Shown here: positions 17,588-25,136 of the stretch, in pieces
Layout of the letters: every line of letters starts with the position of its first letter
Numbering within the stretch: position 1 is the stretch's first letter
DNA from: Alphaproteobacteria bacterium
Lineage (GTDB): Bacteria > Pseudomonadota > Alphaproteobacteria > UBA828
Length of the DNA: 37,864 nt
NCBI GenBank assembly: GCA_022823305.1
Contig: JAJDXK010000014.1
Span: 1 to 37,864, forward strand
Direction: 5' to 3'
Position numbers and translations under genes: made by a program
The notes under the pieces: model-generated
What the model saw: the letters and a program-made list of their open reading frames with translations, nothing else
Told to the model about the DNA's origin: nothing
Databases searched by the model: none

Positions 17588-17806
17588 GTGACCTCGCAAG
17601 GTCGAATAATCCGCTAGAGCAGCATTCGATCACACGGGGTCACAACTGCTCGCGCGATCCCCACCTCCCCCTGTCCCCCTCCTCCCGGGAGGAGGGGGAA
17701 CGCAGGCGGCGCCGCCTCTTCTCCCTCTCCGCCCCTGGGGGCGGAGAGGGCCGGGGTGAGGTGGGGGTTTCCCGGGCCTGTGATCCCGTAAGATCGAATA
17801 ATCCGC
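17588..17806. repeat. Palindromic repeat family D, full copy D2, with imperfect direct repeats at both sides
   Basis: The gap 17542-17841 has no gene. Core 17659-17767 consists of two hairpins: CCCCCTCCTCCCGGGAGGAGGGGG, then CTCTCCGCCCCTGGGGGCGGAGAG. They are joined by GGCGGCGCCGCC and bounded by CCCACCT and AGGTGGG. The same blocks recur inverted at 21352-21508. Two 27-nt related segments flank it (17588-17614 and 17780-17806), sharing the exact 13-mer TCGAATAATCCGC. AGAGCAGCATTCGATC (17616-17631) also resembles sequence near 120-138. Confidence 0.65.
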
Positions 17807-17841
17807 CAGCCATCTCAGGTTGAGGAGAGAGGAGACACAGG

Positions 17842-18321
17842 ATGGTCCGCCCGAGACGCGTCGCCCTCGCCATGGTTGCCGCCCTTGCCCTCGCCGCCAT
17901 GGCGATGCCCGCGCCGGCACCGGCGCACGAGGAGACGACCGGCGACATCACCATCGTCCACCCCTGGTCGCGGCCTGCGGCGCAGGGGCAGAACGGCGTG
18001 ATCTATCTGGAGATTTCCAACAGGGGCGCGGCGGACGACCGCCTGATCGCCGTCAGCACGCCGCTGGCCGGCCGGGTCGAGCTGCACCGCAGCACCATGG
18101 AGGACGGCATCCACCGCATGGAGAAGGTCGACAGCATCACGGTGCCGGCGGGCGGCACGGTGGCGCTGGAGCCGGGCGGCCTCCACGTCATGCTGATCGA
18201 CCTCAGGTTCATGCTGATGGCGGAGGAGACCATTCCCGTGACCTTCAGCTTCGAGCACGCGGGCGACATCAGCACGGGCGTCTCGGTCGAATCCCGCGGC
18301 GGCGAGGGCCACGACCACTAG
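17842..18321 (+). CDS. Periplasmic copper chaperone PCu(A)C
   Basis: A protein of 159 residues that carries Cu(I) in the periplasm and donates it to the CuA site of cytochrome c oxidase together with Sco proteins. A signal peptide (about 1-28) ends at PAHEE. The copper motif H-x10-M-x21-H-x-M is exact: His in ELHRSTM, Met in IHRMEK, and the HVM of GGLHVML. The body begins with IVHPWSRPA, the usual PCuAC opening. The tail GGEGHDH is His-rich and may add a binding site. A very strong GAGGAGAGAGGAGA site precedes ATG 17842. Its TAG stop lies inside a 15-bp palindrome. No sco or cox genes are in view. Confidence 0.95.
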   Translation: MVRPRRVALAMVAALALAAMAMPAPAPAHEETTGDITIVHPWSRPAAQGQNGVIYLEISNRGAADDRLIAVSTPLAGRVELHRSTMEDGIHRMEKVDSITVPAGGTVALEPGGLHVMLIDLRFMLMAEETIPVTFSFEHAGDISTGVSVESRGGEGHDH

Positions 18322-18467
18322 GGCGTTTCCGTTTCACACGGAAACGCCCTAGCTATTTGTCGCTCACGGCAGCCGGCCTACGGCCGGCGCCTGCGCGGGC
18401 GCGCCGCACAAGCGGCGGGCCGCAGTCGCGGCCTGTCGCGCGTCCGTCAAAAACGGACGCGCTCTAG
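18318..18467. repeat. Mosaic palindromic repeat (element A), about 150 bp
   Basis: The left end is a perfect 15-bp hairpin, CTAGGGCGTTTCCGT (18318-18332) with 18338-18352 and a 5-nt loop; it includes the TAG stop of the copper chaperone gene. A 24-nt core (18355-18378, ATTTGTCGCTCACGGCAGCC...) follows. The right half (18412-18467) ends in a 10-bp hairpin GCGCGTCCGT/ACGGACGCGC. The left half recurs inverted at 22973-23033, and the right half recurs at 25081-25136. The left hairpin may also act as a terminator. Confidence 0.7.
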
Positions 18468-18529
18468 GCGCGGCGGCGCTGCCGGGCGCGGCTCTCCGCC
18501 GCTGGTCGATCCTGGGGGGGGGCGCCCTC

Positions 18530-19390
18530 TCAGAAGCGGTGCCGGACGCCGATCTCGAGGAAGTGGATCAGCAGGTCGGTCTCTGCCCTCACCATCGCGC
18601 CGTCATTCGTGCCGGTGAACTCCAGGCCGTCCACCGCCTGCAGGCGGTAGCCGAGCTGGAGCGTGAGGGTGTCGGTCATCGCGTAGCCGAAGCCCGCGCC
18701 CAGCTGCCAGGCGAACACCGTGTCGGTCCCGGAAGGTTCGGGCACTTCGACTGCGGCGAGAGGCGCCAAGCCAGCGAGCACTGCGTTTCTTTGATCCGCG
18801 TTCGTAATACCCGCCGCAAATTCGCCCACTCTCTTGGCGATCTCGTCCTTCACCGCGTTGGTGTCGTACTTCACGTCGCTCTGGTCGATGCGGACGAGGC
18901 CGATGCCGCCGCCGACGTAGGGCGTCACGGCTTCGCCGATGTCGAAGTCGTAGAACACGTTCACCATGCCGCCGAGCTGCTTGGCCGTGCCCGAGCCCCG
19001 GAGGTCCACTTCGGCGGGGAGTTCTATGGGCAGCGTCAGTCCCGTCAGGGTCAACTGGGTGTTGGTCAGCTTGTTGATCTTGGCCTGGGCGTAGAAGAGC
19101 TCGCCCTCGACGCGGATGCCGTTGTCGAAGTGGTAGCCGGCGGAACCGCCGAACTTGAAGCCCGTGTCGTGCTCCGACTGGATCGTCGAGCTCAGGGTGG
19201 GTGCGTTCTCGCCCTCCCCGAAGGTCGTCGTGTTCTTCGTGTCCGAATCGTCGATGAACATGAGCGGCACGGTGCCGCCGACGTACCAGTTGGTCTCCTG
19301 CGCCTCTGCGCCCGTCGCCGCGCCGAGTGCCAGGCAGCCGGCCACGGCCGCCCCGATCATCCAGCGCGAGCCGATGCGGAGTCGATTCAT
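18530..19390 (-). CDS. Outer-membrane beta-barrel protein (Omp25/opacity-like porin fold)
   Basis: A protein of 286 residues from ATG 19390, preceded by a GGGGAGGGCAGGAC site. The signal peptide ends near GAEAQE (about 30). The mature chain is made of alternating amphipathic strands, for example NWYVGGTVPLMF, FGGSAGYHFDNGIRVEGELFY, VTPYVGGGIGLV, FAWQLGAGFGYAMTDTLTLQLGYRL and FLEIGVRHRF. It closes with a C-terminal Phe, the BamA recognition signal. This is the layout of 8-10 strand Gram-negative surface proteins. A helical, Ala-rich stretch at about 180-215 (AKRVGEFAAGITNADQR) looks like a large extracellular loop, and its DNA is less GC-rich than the surroundings. No function beyond envelope protein can be assigned. 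Confidence 0.85.
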   Translation of the reverse strand: MNRLRIGSRWMIGAAVAGCLALGAATGAEAQETNWYVGGTVPLMFIDDSDTKNTTTFGEGENAPTLSSTIQSEHDTGFKFGGSAGYHFDNGIRVEGELFYAQAKINKLTNTQLTLTGLTLPIELPAEVDLRGSGTAKQLGGMVNVFYDFDIGEAVTPYVGGGIGLVRIDQSDVKYDTNAVKDEIAKRVGEFAAGITNADQRNAVLAGLAPLAAVEVPEPSGTDTVFAWQLGAGFGYAMTDTLTLQLGYRLQAVDGLEFTGTNDGAMVRAETDLLIHFLEIGVRHRF

Positions 19391-19428
19391 GTCCTGCCCT
19401 CCCCTGCTGGTTTTCTCTTGTTTTGCAA

Positions 19429-19457
19429 AGCCTATGTCGGGGCGCAACATTCTGCAA
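19429..19457 (-). promoter_or_regulatory. Possible sigma-70-like promoter of the beta-barrel gene
   Basis: On the minus strand TTGCAG (19457-19452) and TAGGCT (19434-19429) are separated by 17 nt and lie about 40 nt before the ATG. The region is relatively AT-rich, with TTTGCAAAAC beside the -10 box. The match is moderate and found only by eye. Confidence 0.3.
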
Positions 19458-19548
19458 ACCGATGCAGCAGAGCCCGTGCGCCTGCCCGGGGCTTCGTGTT
19501 TAACAGGCACGGGCGCGCCGGGCGCGCAGCGGAGAAGGGAGACAGCGG

Positions 19549-20052
19549 ATGGACACCCGTGAGTGGCTGATGAGCGAGCGCAATCTGGCCGACGAGCCGA
19601 TCGAGAGCCTCGCCGGCGACCTGAGCGAGGACGAGCACGCCAATCTGGCGTTGATGGTGCGCCAGTGCCGGGGCTGGTCGAGCCAGGACATCGAGGAGGT
19701 GGTGGCCGTGATGGCGCCGGACGGGGTCTACCACGACATCACGCTGCCGCCCGCGGTGGGGCACGACGCGATCCGCGAATTCGGCGGCCGCTGGCTCGAG
19801 TCCGTGCCCGACATCTCGCTCTACATGGAGGCCTTCTGCGCCCAGGGCAACGTGGTCTGCAACATGGGCCGCATGAGCGGCACCATCGCCAGGGACCACT
19901 TCGGCCTGCCCGGCACCGGGCGGCGCTTCGACTGCCAGTTCTCACAGATCGGATTCGTCGAGGAAGGCCGCTTCAAGTACCTGCGCGGGCTGTGGAACGC
20001 GGCCGACATGTACAACCAGGTGGGCTGGGACATCGCCGGCCTGAAGCGCTAG
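19549..20052 (+). CDS. NTF2-like/SnoaL-family protein
   Basis: A protein of 167 residues with the cone-shaped NTF2 fold pattern. An N-terminal helical lead (1-35) is followed by helix IEEVVAVMAPDGVYHDITLP, then GHDAIREFGGRWLES and three beta strands ending GRFKYLRGLWNAADMYNQVGW. Members of this fold include polyketide cyclases, limonene-1,2-epoxide hydrolase and ketosteroid isomerases. The His-Asp after VY is often near the active site, but the reaction cannot be named. A GGAGAAGGGAGA site precedes the ATG. It is divergent from the beta-barrel gene and 14 nt before the UbiH-family gene, so it is likely in one transcript with it. Confidence 0.78.
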   Translation: MDTREWLMSERNLADEPIESLAGDLSEDEHANLALMVRQCRGWSSQDIEEVVAVMAPDGVYHDITLPPAVGHDAIREFGGRWLESVPDISLYMEAFCAQGNVVCNMGRMSGTIARDHFGLPGTGRRFDCQFSQIGFVEEGRFKYLRGLWNAADMYNQVGWDIAGLKR

Positions 20053-20066
20053 CCAGGATGGGCCGC

Positions 20067-21299
20067 ATGGCGTCTGCGGCAAGGGACGAGCGGATCGAGT
20101 GCGACGTGGCGATCGCCGGCGGCGGCCTGGTGGGGCTCACGCTGGGCGTCGCGCTTGCCGGCGCCGGGATCGAGACCGCGGTGGTCGACGGCACGCCGCC
20201 CGAGGCGATGAAGGACGCGGCCTTCGACGGCCGGGTCTCGTCGATCGCCCTGGGCTCCCGCCGGGTGCTGGACGGCATCGGCCTCTGGTCGGCGCTGGCG
20301 CAGGACGCCCAGCCGATCCTCGAGATCCGCGTCTCCGACCGCGATGCGCCGCTCTTCCTGCACTACGACCACCGGGCGGTGGGCGACGATCCGCTCGGCT
20401 ACATCGTCGAGAACCGCGCCATCCGCGCCGCCTTGCTCGAGCGGGCGGCGGCGCTTGCGACGCTGCGCCACCTCGCGCCGGCCTCGGTCGAGGCGCTGGA
20501 GCCCCAGGGGGGGGCGGTGGAGGCCCGGCTCGCGGACGGTCGCTGCGTGCGCGCGCGCCTCGCGGTCGCCGCCGACGGCGCCCGCTCGCGGCTGCGTGCG
20601 GCCGCCGGGATCGAGACCGTGCGCTGGTCCTACGAGCAGGTAGGCATCGTCTGCACCGTGGCGCACGAGAGGGAGCACCGGGGTATCGCGCACGAGCGCT
20701 TCCTGCCCGCCGGCCCCTTCGCCATCCTGCCCATGACCGGCGAGCGCTCGTCCTTGGTGTGGACCGAGCGGGCGGCGCTCGCGCCCGCGCTGCTGGAGGC
20801 GGAGGCTGCGGTCTTCGCGCGCGAGCTGGGGCAGCGCTTCGGCGACTTCCTCGGCGCGCTGGAGCCGCTGGAGCCGCGCTGGAGCTACCCGCTCGCGCTC
20901 ACCCACGCGAAGCGCTACGTCGCGCCGCGCCTTGCGCTCGCGGGCGACGCGGCGCACGCGATCCACCCGCTCGCGGGCCAGGGCTTCAACCTCGGCATTC
21001 GCGACGCCGCGGTACTGGCCGAGCTCGTGGTCGACCGCGCGCGCCTCGGCCTCGACATCGGCGCGGACGACGTGCTCGCCCACTATCAGCGCCGGCGGCG
21101 CTTCGATTCCGTGGTGCTGATCGGGGTCACCGACGGGCTCAACCGCCTCTTCTCCAACGAGAACCGGGGGCTGCGTCTGCTCCGCGATATGGGGCTTGCG
21201 GCGGTCAACGAGATGCCGCCACTCAAGCGCTTCTTCATGCGCCACGCCATGGGGCTCGCCGGCGACCTGCCCCGCCTCGCGCGCGGCGAGCCTCTGTAG
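20067..21299 (+). CDS. UbiH/UbiF/VisC-family FAD-dependent hydroxylase (ubiquinone biosynthesis type)
   Basis: A flavoprotein monooxygenase of 410 residues that most likely hydroxylates the ring of a ubiquinone precursor. The N-terminal Rossmann motif is VAIAGGGLVGLTLG. The middle NAD(P)H/FAD motif appears as AADGARSRLR. The FAD ribityl-binding motif appears as LAGDAAHAIHPLAGQGFNLGIRD, which is the UbiH family signature. ATG 20067 is chosen because AGGATGGG lies at good distance; ATG 20058 is nine bases upstream. Which ring position it hydroxylates cannot be told from the family motifs, and alphaproteobacteria use several homologues (UbiL, UbiM and others). Confidence 0.9.
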   Translation: MASAARDERIECDVAIAGGGLVGLTLGVALAGAGIETAVVDGTPPEAMKDAAFDGRVSSIALGSRRVLDGIGLWSALAQDAQPILEIRVSDRDAPLFLHYDHRAVGDDPLGYIVENRAIRAALLERAAALATLRHLAPASVEALEPQGGAVEARLADGRCVRARLAVAADGARSRLRAAAGIETVRWSYEQVGIVCTVAHEREHRGIAHERFLPAGPFAILPMTGERSSLVWTERAALAPALLEAEAAVFARELGQRFGDFLGALEPLEPRWSYPLALTHAKRYVAPRLALAGDAAHAIHPLAGQGFNLGIRDAAVLAELVVDRARLGLDIGADDVLAHYQRRRRFDSVVLIGVTDGLNRLFSNENRGLRLLRDMGLAAVNEMPPLKRFFMRHAMGLAGDLPRLARGEPL

Positions 21300-21351
21300 G
21301 CCTCCAGCCAGCTAGTCAGCTCGCGAAATAGCATGCTGCGCAGCCGTAAAT

Positions 21352-21508
21352 CCCCCACCTCACCCCGGCCCTCTCCGCCACTCTTTCGTATCCCTCAGGC
21401 GTCGGGCGCTCGCTCCGCTCGCTTGGCTTGGGGGCGGAGAGGGAGAACGGGCGGTGCCGTCTGCGTTCCCCCTCCGCCTTCGGGGGAGGGGGACAGGGGG
21501 AGGTGAGT
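21352..21508. repeat. Palindromic repeat family D, full copy D3, interrupted
   Basis: This copy is the inverse of the one at 17659-17767. It begins CCCCCACCTCACCCCGGCCC and ends GGGGGACAGGGGGAGGTGAG, with GTTCCCCCTCCGCCTTCGGGGGAGG inside. The loop of the first hairpin (CTCTCCGCC ... GGGCGGAGAGGG) holds an extra ~48 nt (21381-21428) absent from copy D2. After it comes CTGATCCGGTAAGGACG, similar to the right flank of D2. No gene is seen in 21300-21549. Confidence 0.6.
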
Positions 21509-21549
21509 AACGCTCGAGCCGCCCTGATCCGGTAAGGACGGATGGTGCT

Positions 21550-22896
21550 CTACAGCCACTCCACGTAGCGGGCGCGCTCGGTGTCGGGCACCTCGCGGCG
21601 GGCGTCGTCGCGCTCGTAGCGCTTGACCGTGGCGTAGTTGCGGCAGAACTCCTCGCCGAACCATTCCTTGACCCAGGCGGAGGCCTCGAACCTGTCCAGC
21701 GCCTCGCCCCAGTCGTCGGGCAGCCGGGCCACGTCCTGCTCGTCGAGGTCGCCTTCTGCCGCAGGGCCCGGGTCGGTCCCGTTGGCGATGCCGTCGAGGC
21801 CGGCCGCGAGAAGGGCGGCGAAAGCGAGGTAGACGTTGATGTCGCCGCCGCAGACGCGGAGCTCCGGCCGGGTCGCGGCCGGGGTCTCGTTGATGAGGCG
21901 GATCGCCGCGGTGCGGTTGTCCACGCCCCAGGCGAGCGAGATCGGCGCGAACAGGCCGGGCACTAGCCGGCGGTAGGAGTTCGCGTTGGGGAAGAAGACC
22001 GCGGTGAGCTCCGGCAGCCGGGCCAGCACGCCGCCCATGAAGTGCCGGCAGGTGTCGTTGATGTGGTGCTCCTGCTCGGGCGCGGCGAAGGCGTTGTTGC
22101 CCTCCCTGTCCACCAGGGACATGTGGATATGGCAGGAATTGCCGGTCATCTTGTCGAAGGGCTTGGCCATGAAGGTAACGCGGTTGCCCATCTGCATCGC
22201 CGCCTCCTTCATGGAGGTGCGGAAGAGATGGCCGTCGTCCGCCATCTCGCGCACCGGCCGGTGGCGGATGCTCACCTCGTATTGGCCGGGGCCGTACTCG
22301 TAGTGGCTGCATTCGAGCTGCCCGTGGGCGGCGGCCGCGTCCAGCAGCGAGTACTCCTCGGCGAGGAACTGGGTGCGCTTCTGCATCGAGTAGCACTGCA
22401 CCCCGACATCGACCATCTCGTGGTCGCCGTCGAGCAGGAAGAACTCGAACTCCGGCGCGCAGGTGGCGTCGTAGCCCATCGCCTCCATGCGCCCGGCGAC
22501 ACGGTGCAGCACGTTGCGCGGGTCGCCCTCCACCGGGCGCCCGTCGGGCCAGACCAGGGTGCCCATCACCAGCGCCGTGTCGGCCTCGTGGCGCAGCAGG
22601 CGCAGGCTCGAGAGATCGGGCCTGGCGATGAAGTCGGCGTAGCCGATGGTCTCGCCGTAATCGGTGCCCGGCACCACGTTGCCGGCGATGTCGAAGGCCA
22701 TGACGGTGGCGCAGAAGGCGATGCCGTGGTCCAGGCTGTGCTCGAAGTGCGCGAGGTCCATCGCCTTGCCCCGCGCCACGCCGCCGTAGTCGCAGTACTC
22801 GATGCGCACGCGCTGGACGCCCCTGGCGCGCAGCCAGTCGATGACCTCGTCGCTCGTGCCCGAAAACCGCCCCGGGCCGCCTGCCGCCTCGCTCAT
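21550..22896 (-). CDS. Glutamine synthetase family protein (PuuA/GlnT-like ligase)
   Basis: An ATP-dependent ligase of 448 residues with the glutamine synthetase fold: an N-terminal beta-grasp domain (about 20-115) and the catalytic barrel. Motifs seen are PEFEFFLL (metal Glu), GPGQYEVSI, GNSCHIHMSL (metal His region), RRLVPGLFAPISLAWGVDNR and GGDINVYLAFAALLAAGLDG. The tyrosine-adenylylation loop of GlnA-type enzymes is not visible. The length and N-terminus (RIEYCDYGGVARGK) point to the gamma-glutamyl-polyamine or methylglutamate-type branch rather than primary ammonia assimilation. No puuBCD-like partners are adjacent, so the amine substrate is open. It reads alone on the minus strand between two repeat elements. 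Confidence 0.88.
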   Translation of the reverse strand: MSEAAGGPGRFSGTSDEVIDWLRARGVQRVRIEYCDYGGVARGKAMDLAHFEHSLDHGIAFCATVMAFDIAGNVVPGTDYGETIGYADFIARPDLSSLRLLRHEADTALVMGTLVWPDGRPVEGDPRNVLHRVAGRMEAMGYDATCAPEFEFFLLDGDHEMVDVGVQCYSMQKRTQFLAEEYSLLDAAAAHGQLECSHYEYGPGQYEVSIRHRPVREMADDGHLFRTSMKEAAMQMGNRVTFMAKPFDKMTGNSCHIHMSLVDREGNNAFAAPEQEHHINDTCRHFMGGVLARLPELTAVFFPNANSYRRLVPGLFAPISLAWGVDNRTAAIRLINETPAATRPELRVCGGDINVYLAFAALLAAGLDGIANGTDPGPAAEGDLDEQDVARLPDDWGEALDRFEASAWVKEWFGEEFCRNYATVKRYERDDARREVPDTERARYVEWL

Positions 22897-22972
22897 TCCT
22901 CACGCTCCCGTCGCTCGGCTCCCGGGCCGTACATTAGCGGCAGCGGCGCACTCGCTCAAAGCGCCGACGGCG

Positions 22973-23033
22973 GGCCGGCTGCCGTGAGCGACAAATGGCC
23001 GGGGCGTTTCCGTCCAATGCGGAAACGCCCTAG
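22973..23033. repeat. Left half of mosaic palindromic repeat (element B), inverted
   Basis: GGCCGGCTGCCGTGAGCGACAAAT (22973-22996) is the exact reverse complement of 18355-18378. It is followed by the hairpin GGGCGTTTCCG/CGGAAACGCCC (23002-23012 with 23020-23030) ending in CTAG. The loop differs from element A (7 nt here, 5 there). It lies between the divergent glutamine synthetase-like and hydrolase genes, close to the start of the latter. Confidence 0.7.
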
Positions 23034-23066
23034 GATGCGCGCGCCAACGACGGGGACGGGGAGGCC

Positions 23067-24137
23067 GTGAGCGACGAGATCATCCTGGAGCGCAAGGGCT
23101 GGACGGGAAGCGTCACGCTGAACCGGCCGAAGGCGCTCAACGCGCTGACCCAGCCCATGGTGCTGGCGCTCGACGCGAGGCTCAGGGAGTGGGCGGCGGA
23201 CGATTCGCTGGCCGCCGTGGTCGTGCGCGGCGCGGCGCGGGAGGACGGCCGCGTGCCCTTCTGCGCCGGCGGCGACATCCGCCTCCTCTATGGCGAGCGG
23301 GACGACCCCGCGCGCGACTTCGCCACCGTCTTCTACGCCCAGGAATACCGGCTCAACACCTTCGTCTATCGCTATCCGAAGCCCTACGTCGCGCTGATCG
23401 ACGGCGTGGTCATGGGCGGCGGCGTGGGGGTCTCGACCCACGGCTCCCACCGCGTGATGACCGAGAATGCGCTCTTCGCCATGCCCGAGACCGGGATCGG
23501 CCTCTTCCCCGACGTGGGCGCGACCTACTTCCTGCCCAGGCTCAGGGGCAGGGCCGGGCTCTATCTCGGCCTCACCGGCGCGCGCATCGGCGCCGCGGAT
23601 GCGCTCTGTCTCGGGCTTGCGACGCATACGGTGGCGAGCGATGCGCTGCAGGCGCTGGACGAGACCCTGCTTGCGGCCGACCTTGGCGAAGACGCGCACG
23701 GCAGCATCGACCGCCTGCTCGCCGACTGCGCCACCGACCTCGGCCCGGCGCCGCTCGCCGCCCACCAAGCCGCGATCGACCGCTGCTTCGACGCGGGCTC
23801 GGTGGAGGAGATCGTCGACAAGCTGGAGGCCGAGGGCAGCGACTGGGCCGGGGAGACGCTGGCGGCACTCGCCCAGAAGTCTCCCACCAGCCTCAAGGTC
23901 ACCTTCAGGCAGCTCACCGAGTACGGCGCGCACGGCTTCGAGGAGGCGATGGCGCTGGAATATCGCCTCGCCATGCACTGCAACCTGGACCACGACTTCT
24001 TCGAGGGCATCCGCGCCCAGCTCATCGACAGGGACCGCAACCCGGCCTGGTGCCCGGCGCGGCTGGACGAGGTAACGGCGCAGGTGGTGGACGCCTATTT
24101 CGGGGTGCCGCCCCGGGGCGACATGGAGTTCTGGTAG
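23067..24137 (+). CDS. 3-Hydroxyisobutyryl-CoA hydrolase (HIBCH), crotonase superfamily
   Basis: Releases 3-hydroxyisobutyrate from its CoA ester in valine catabolism. Its 356 residues exceed simple enoyl-CoA hydratases (about 260) and fit the HIBCH group. Motifs include LNRPKALNALT, the oxyanion-hole segments PFCAGGDIR and IDGVVMGGGVGVS, the PETGIGLFPDVGATYFL stretch characteristic of HIBCH, and a C-terminal helical domain with SLKVTFRQL and RAQLIDRDRNPAW. It starts at GTG 23067 after GGGGAGG. The 3-hydroxyisobutyrate dehydrogenase gene follows after 51 nt, giving two consecutive steps of the pathway; this context makes the assignment firm. Confidence 0.94.
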   Translation: MSDEIILERKGWTGSVTLNRPKALNALTQPMVLALDARLREWAADDSLAAVVVRGAAREDGRVPFCAGGDIRLLYGERDDPARDFATVFYAQEYRLNTFVYRYPKPYVALIDGVVMGGGVGVSTHGSHRVMTENALFAMPETGIGLFPDVGATYFLPRLRGRAGLYLGLTGARIGAADALCLGLATHTVASDALQALDETLLAADLGEDAHGSIDRLLADCATDLGPAPLAAHQAAIDRCFDAGSVEEIVDKLEAEGSDWAGETLAALAQKSPTSLKVTFRQLTEYGAHGFEEAMALEYRLAMHCNLDHDFFEGIRAQLIDRDRNPAWCPARLDEVTAQVVDAYFGVPPRGDMEFW

Positions 24138-24188
24138 GGCGACGCGGGCGACACGCGCCGCTCGGGGAGACGCGAGGGAGAGAGCGAC

Positions 24189-25079
24189 ATGGCGGATATC
24201 GGGTTCATCGGGCTCGGCAACATGGGCGGGCCGATGGCCGCCAACCTGGCGGCGGCCGGGCACGCCGTCGCCGCCTTCGACATCGACGCCGACGCCCTGG
24301 CCCGCGCGCGCGAGGCCGGCGCGAGCGCGGCGGGCTCCGTCGCCGAGGCCGCGGCCGGGCGCGAGGTGGTCATCACCATGCTGCCCGCCGGCGCGCACGT
24401 CGCCGAGGTCTACCAGGGCGAGGGCGGCGTGTTCTCGGCGGCGGCGACGGGCGCGCTCTTCATCGACTGCTCGACCATCGACGTCGACACCGCGCGCGCG
24501 GTCGCTGCGGCGGCGGCCGACGGCGGCTGGGCGCTGCTGGACGCGCCGGTCTCCGGCGGCGTCGCAGGCGCCGCGGCCGGCACGCTCACCTTCATGGTGG
24601 GCGGCGAGGCGGAGGCGGTCGAGCGCGCCCGGCCGGTGCTGGGCGACATGGGCAAGGCCGTGGTGCACGCCGGCGCCTCCGGCGCGGGCCAGACCGCCAA
24701 GGTCTGCAACAACCTGATCCTCGCGGTCTCGATGATCGGCGTCTGCGAGGCCTTCGGCATGGCCGACCGGCTCGGGCTCGAGCGCCAGACCCTCTTCGAC
24801 ATCGTCTCCAAGGCGACCGGCCAGTGCTGGGCGCTCACCTCCTACTGCCCGGTGCCGGGGCCGGTGGAGGCGGCGCCGTCCAACCGCGACTACGCACCCG
24901 GCTTCACCGCCGAGATGATGCTGAAGGACCTGCGCCTCGCCCAGGCCGCGGCGGCGTCCGTCGGTGCGGCCTCGCCGCTCGGCGCGGAAGCTGCGGCGCT
25001 CTACACGCTCTTCTGCAACGCAGGCTTCGGGGCCGACGACTTCTCCGGGATCATGAAGATGATCGGCCAGAGGGCCTGA
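24189..25079 (+). CDS. mmsB: 3-Hydroxyisobutyrate dehydrogenase
   Basis: Oxidises 3-hydroxyisobutyrate to methylmalonate semialdehyde with NAD+ in valine degradation. It has 296 residues, the normal length. The Rossmann motif GFIGLGNMGGPMA is at the N-terminus. The substrate-binding stretch DAPVSGGVAGAAAGTLTFMVGG and the catalytic Lys in GQTAKVCNN (about 170) match the beta-hydroxyacid dehydrogenase family. DLRLAQAAAASVG and DFSGIMKMI occur near the end. ATG 24189 is preceded by GAGGGAGAGAG. It follows the HIBCH gene; the methylmalonate-semialdehyde dehydrogenase (mmsA) that would complete the route is not in this window. Confidence 0.95.
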   Translation: MADIGFIGLGNMGGPMAANLAAAGHAVAAFDIDADALARAREAGASAAGSVAEAAAGREVVITMLPAGAHVAEVYQGEGGVFSAAATGALFIDCSTIDVDTARAVAAAAADGGWALLDAPVSGGVAGAAAGTLTFMVGGEAEAVERARPVLGDMGKAVVHAGASGAGQTAKVCNNLILAVSMIGVCEAFGMADRLGLERQTLFDIVSKATGQCWALTSYCPVPGPVEAAPSNRDYAPGFTAEMMLKDLRLAQAAAASVGAASPLGAEAAALYTLFCNAGFGADDFSGIMKMIGQRA

Positions 25080-25080
25080 C

Positions 25081-25136
25081 GCGGCGTGCCGCGGTCGCGG
25101 CCTGTCGCGAGCCCGTCAAGGACGGTCTCGCTTTAC
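25081..25136. repeat. Right half of mosaic palindromic repeat (element C), with terminator-like hairpin
   Basis: It aligns to 18412-18467 over 56 nt with roughly ten differences, sharing TCGCGGCCTGTCGCG. It ends in GCGAGCCCGTC (25107-25117) pairing, with one mismatch, with 25121-25131. TTTA follows on the + strand just after mmsB, so it may terminate mmsB. The end of the element overlaps the TAA stop codon of the convergent tautomerase gene (25133-25135). Confidence 0.6.

Noticed and set aside
17659..17767. CRISPR-like array
   Set aside because: The repeated blocks are hairpin arms of one palindromic unit, without regular spacers or cas genes.
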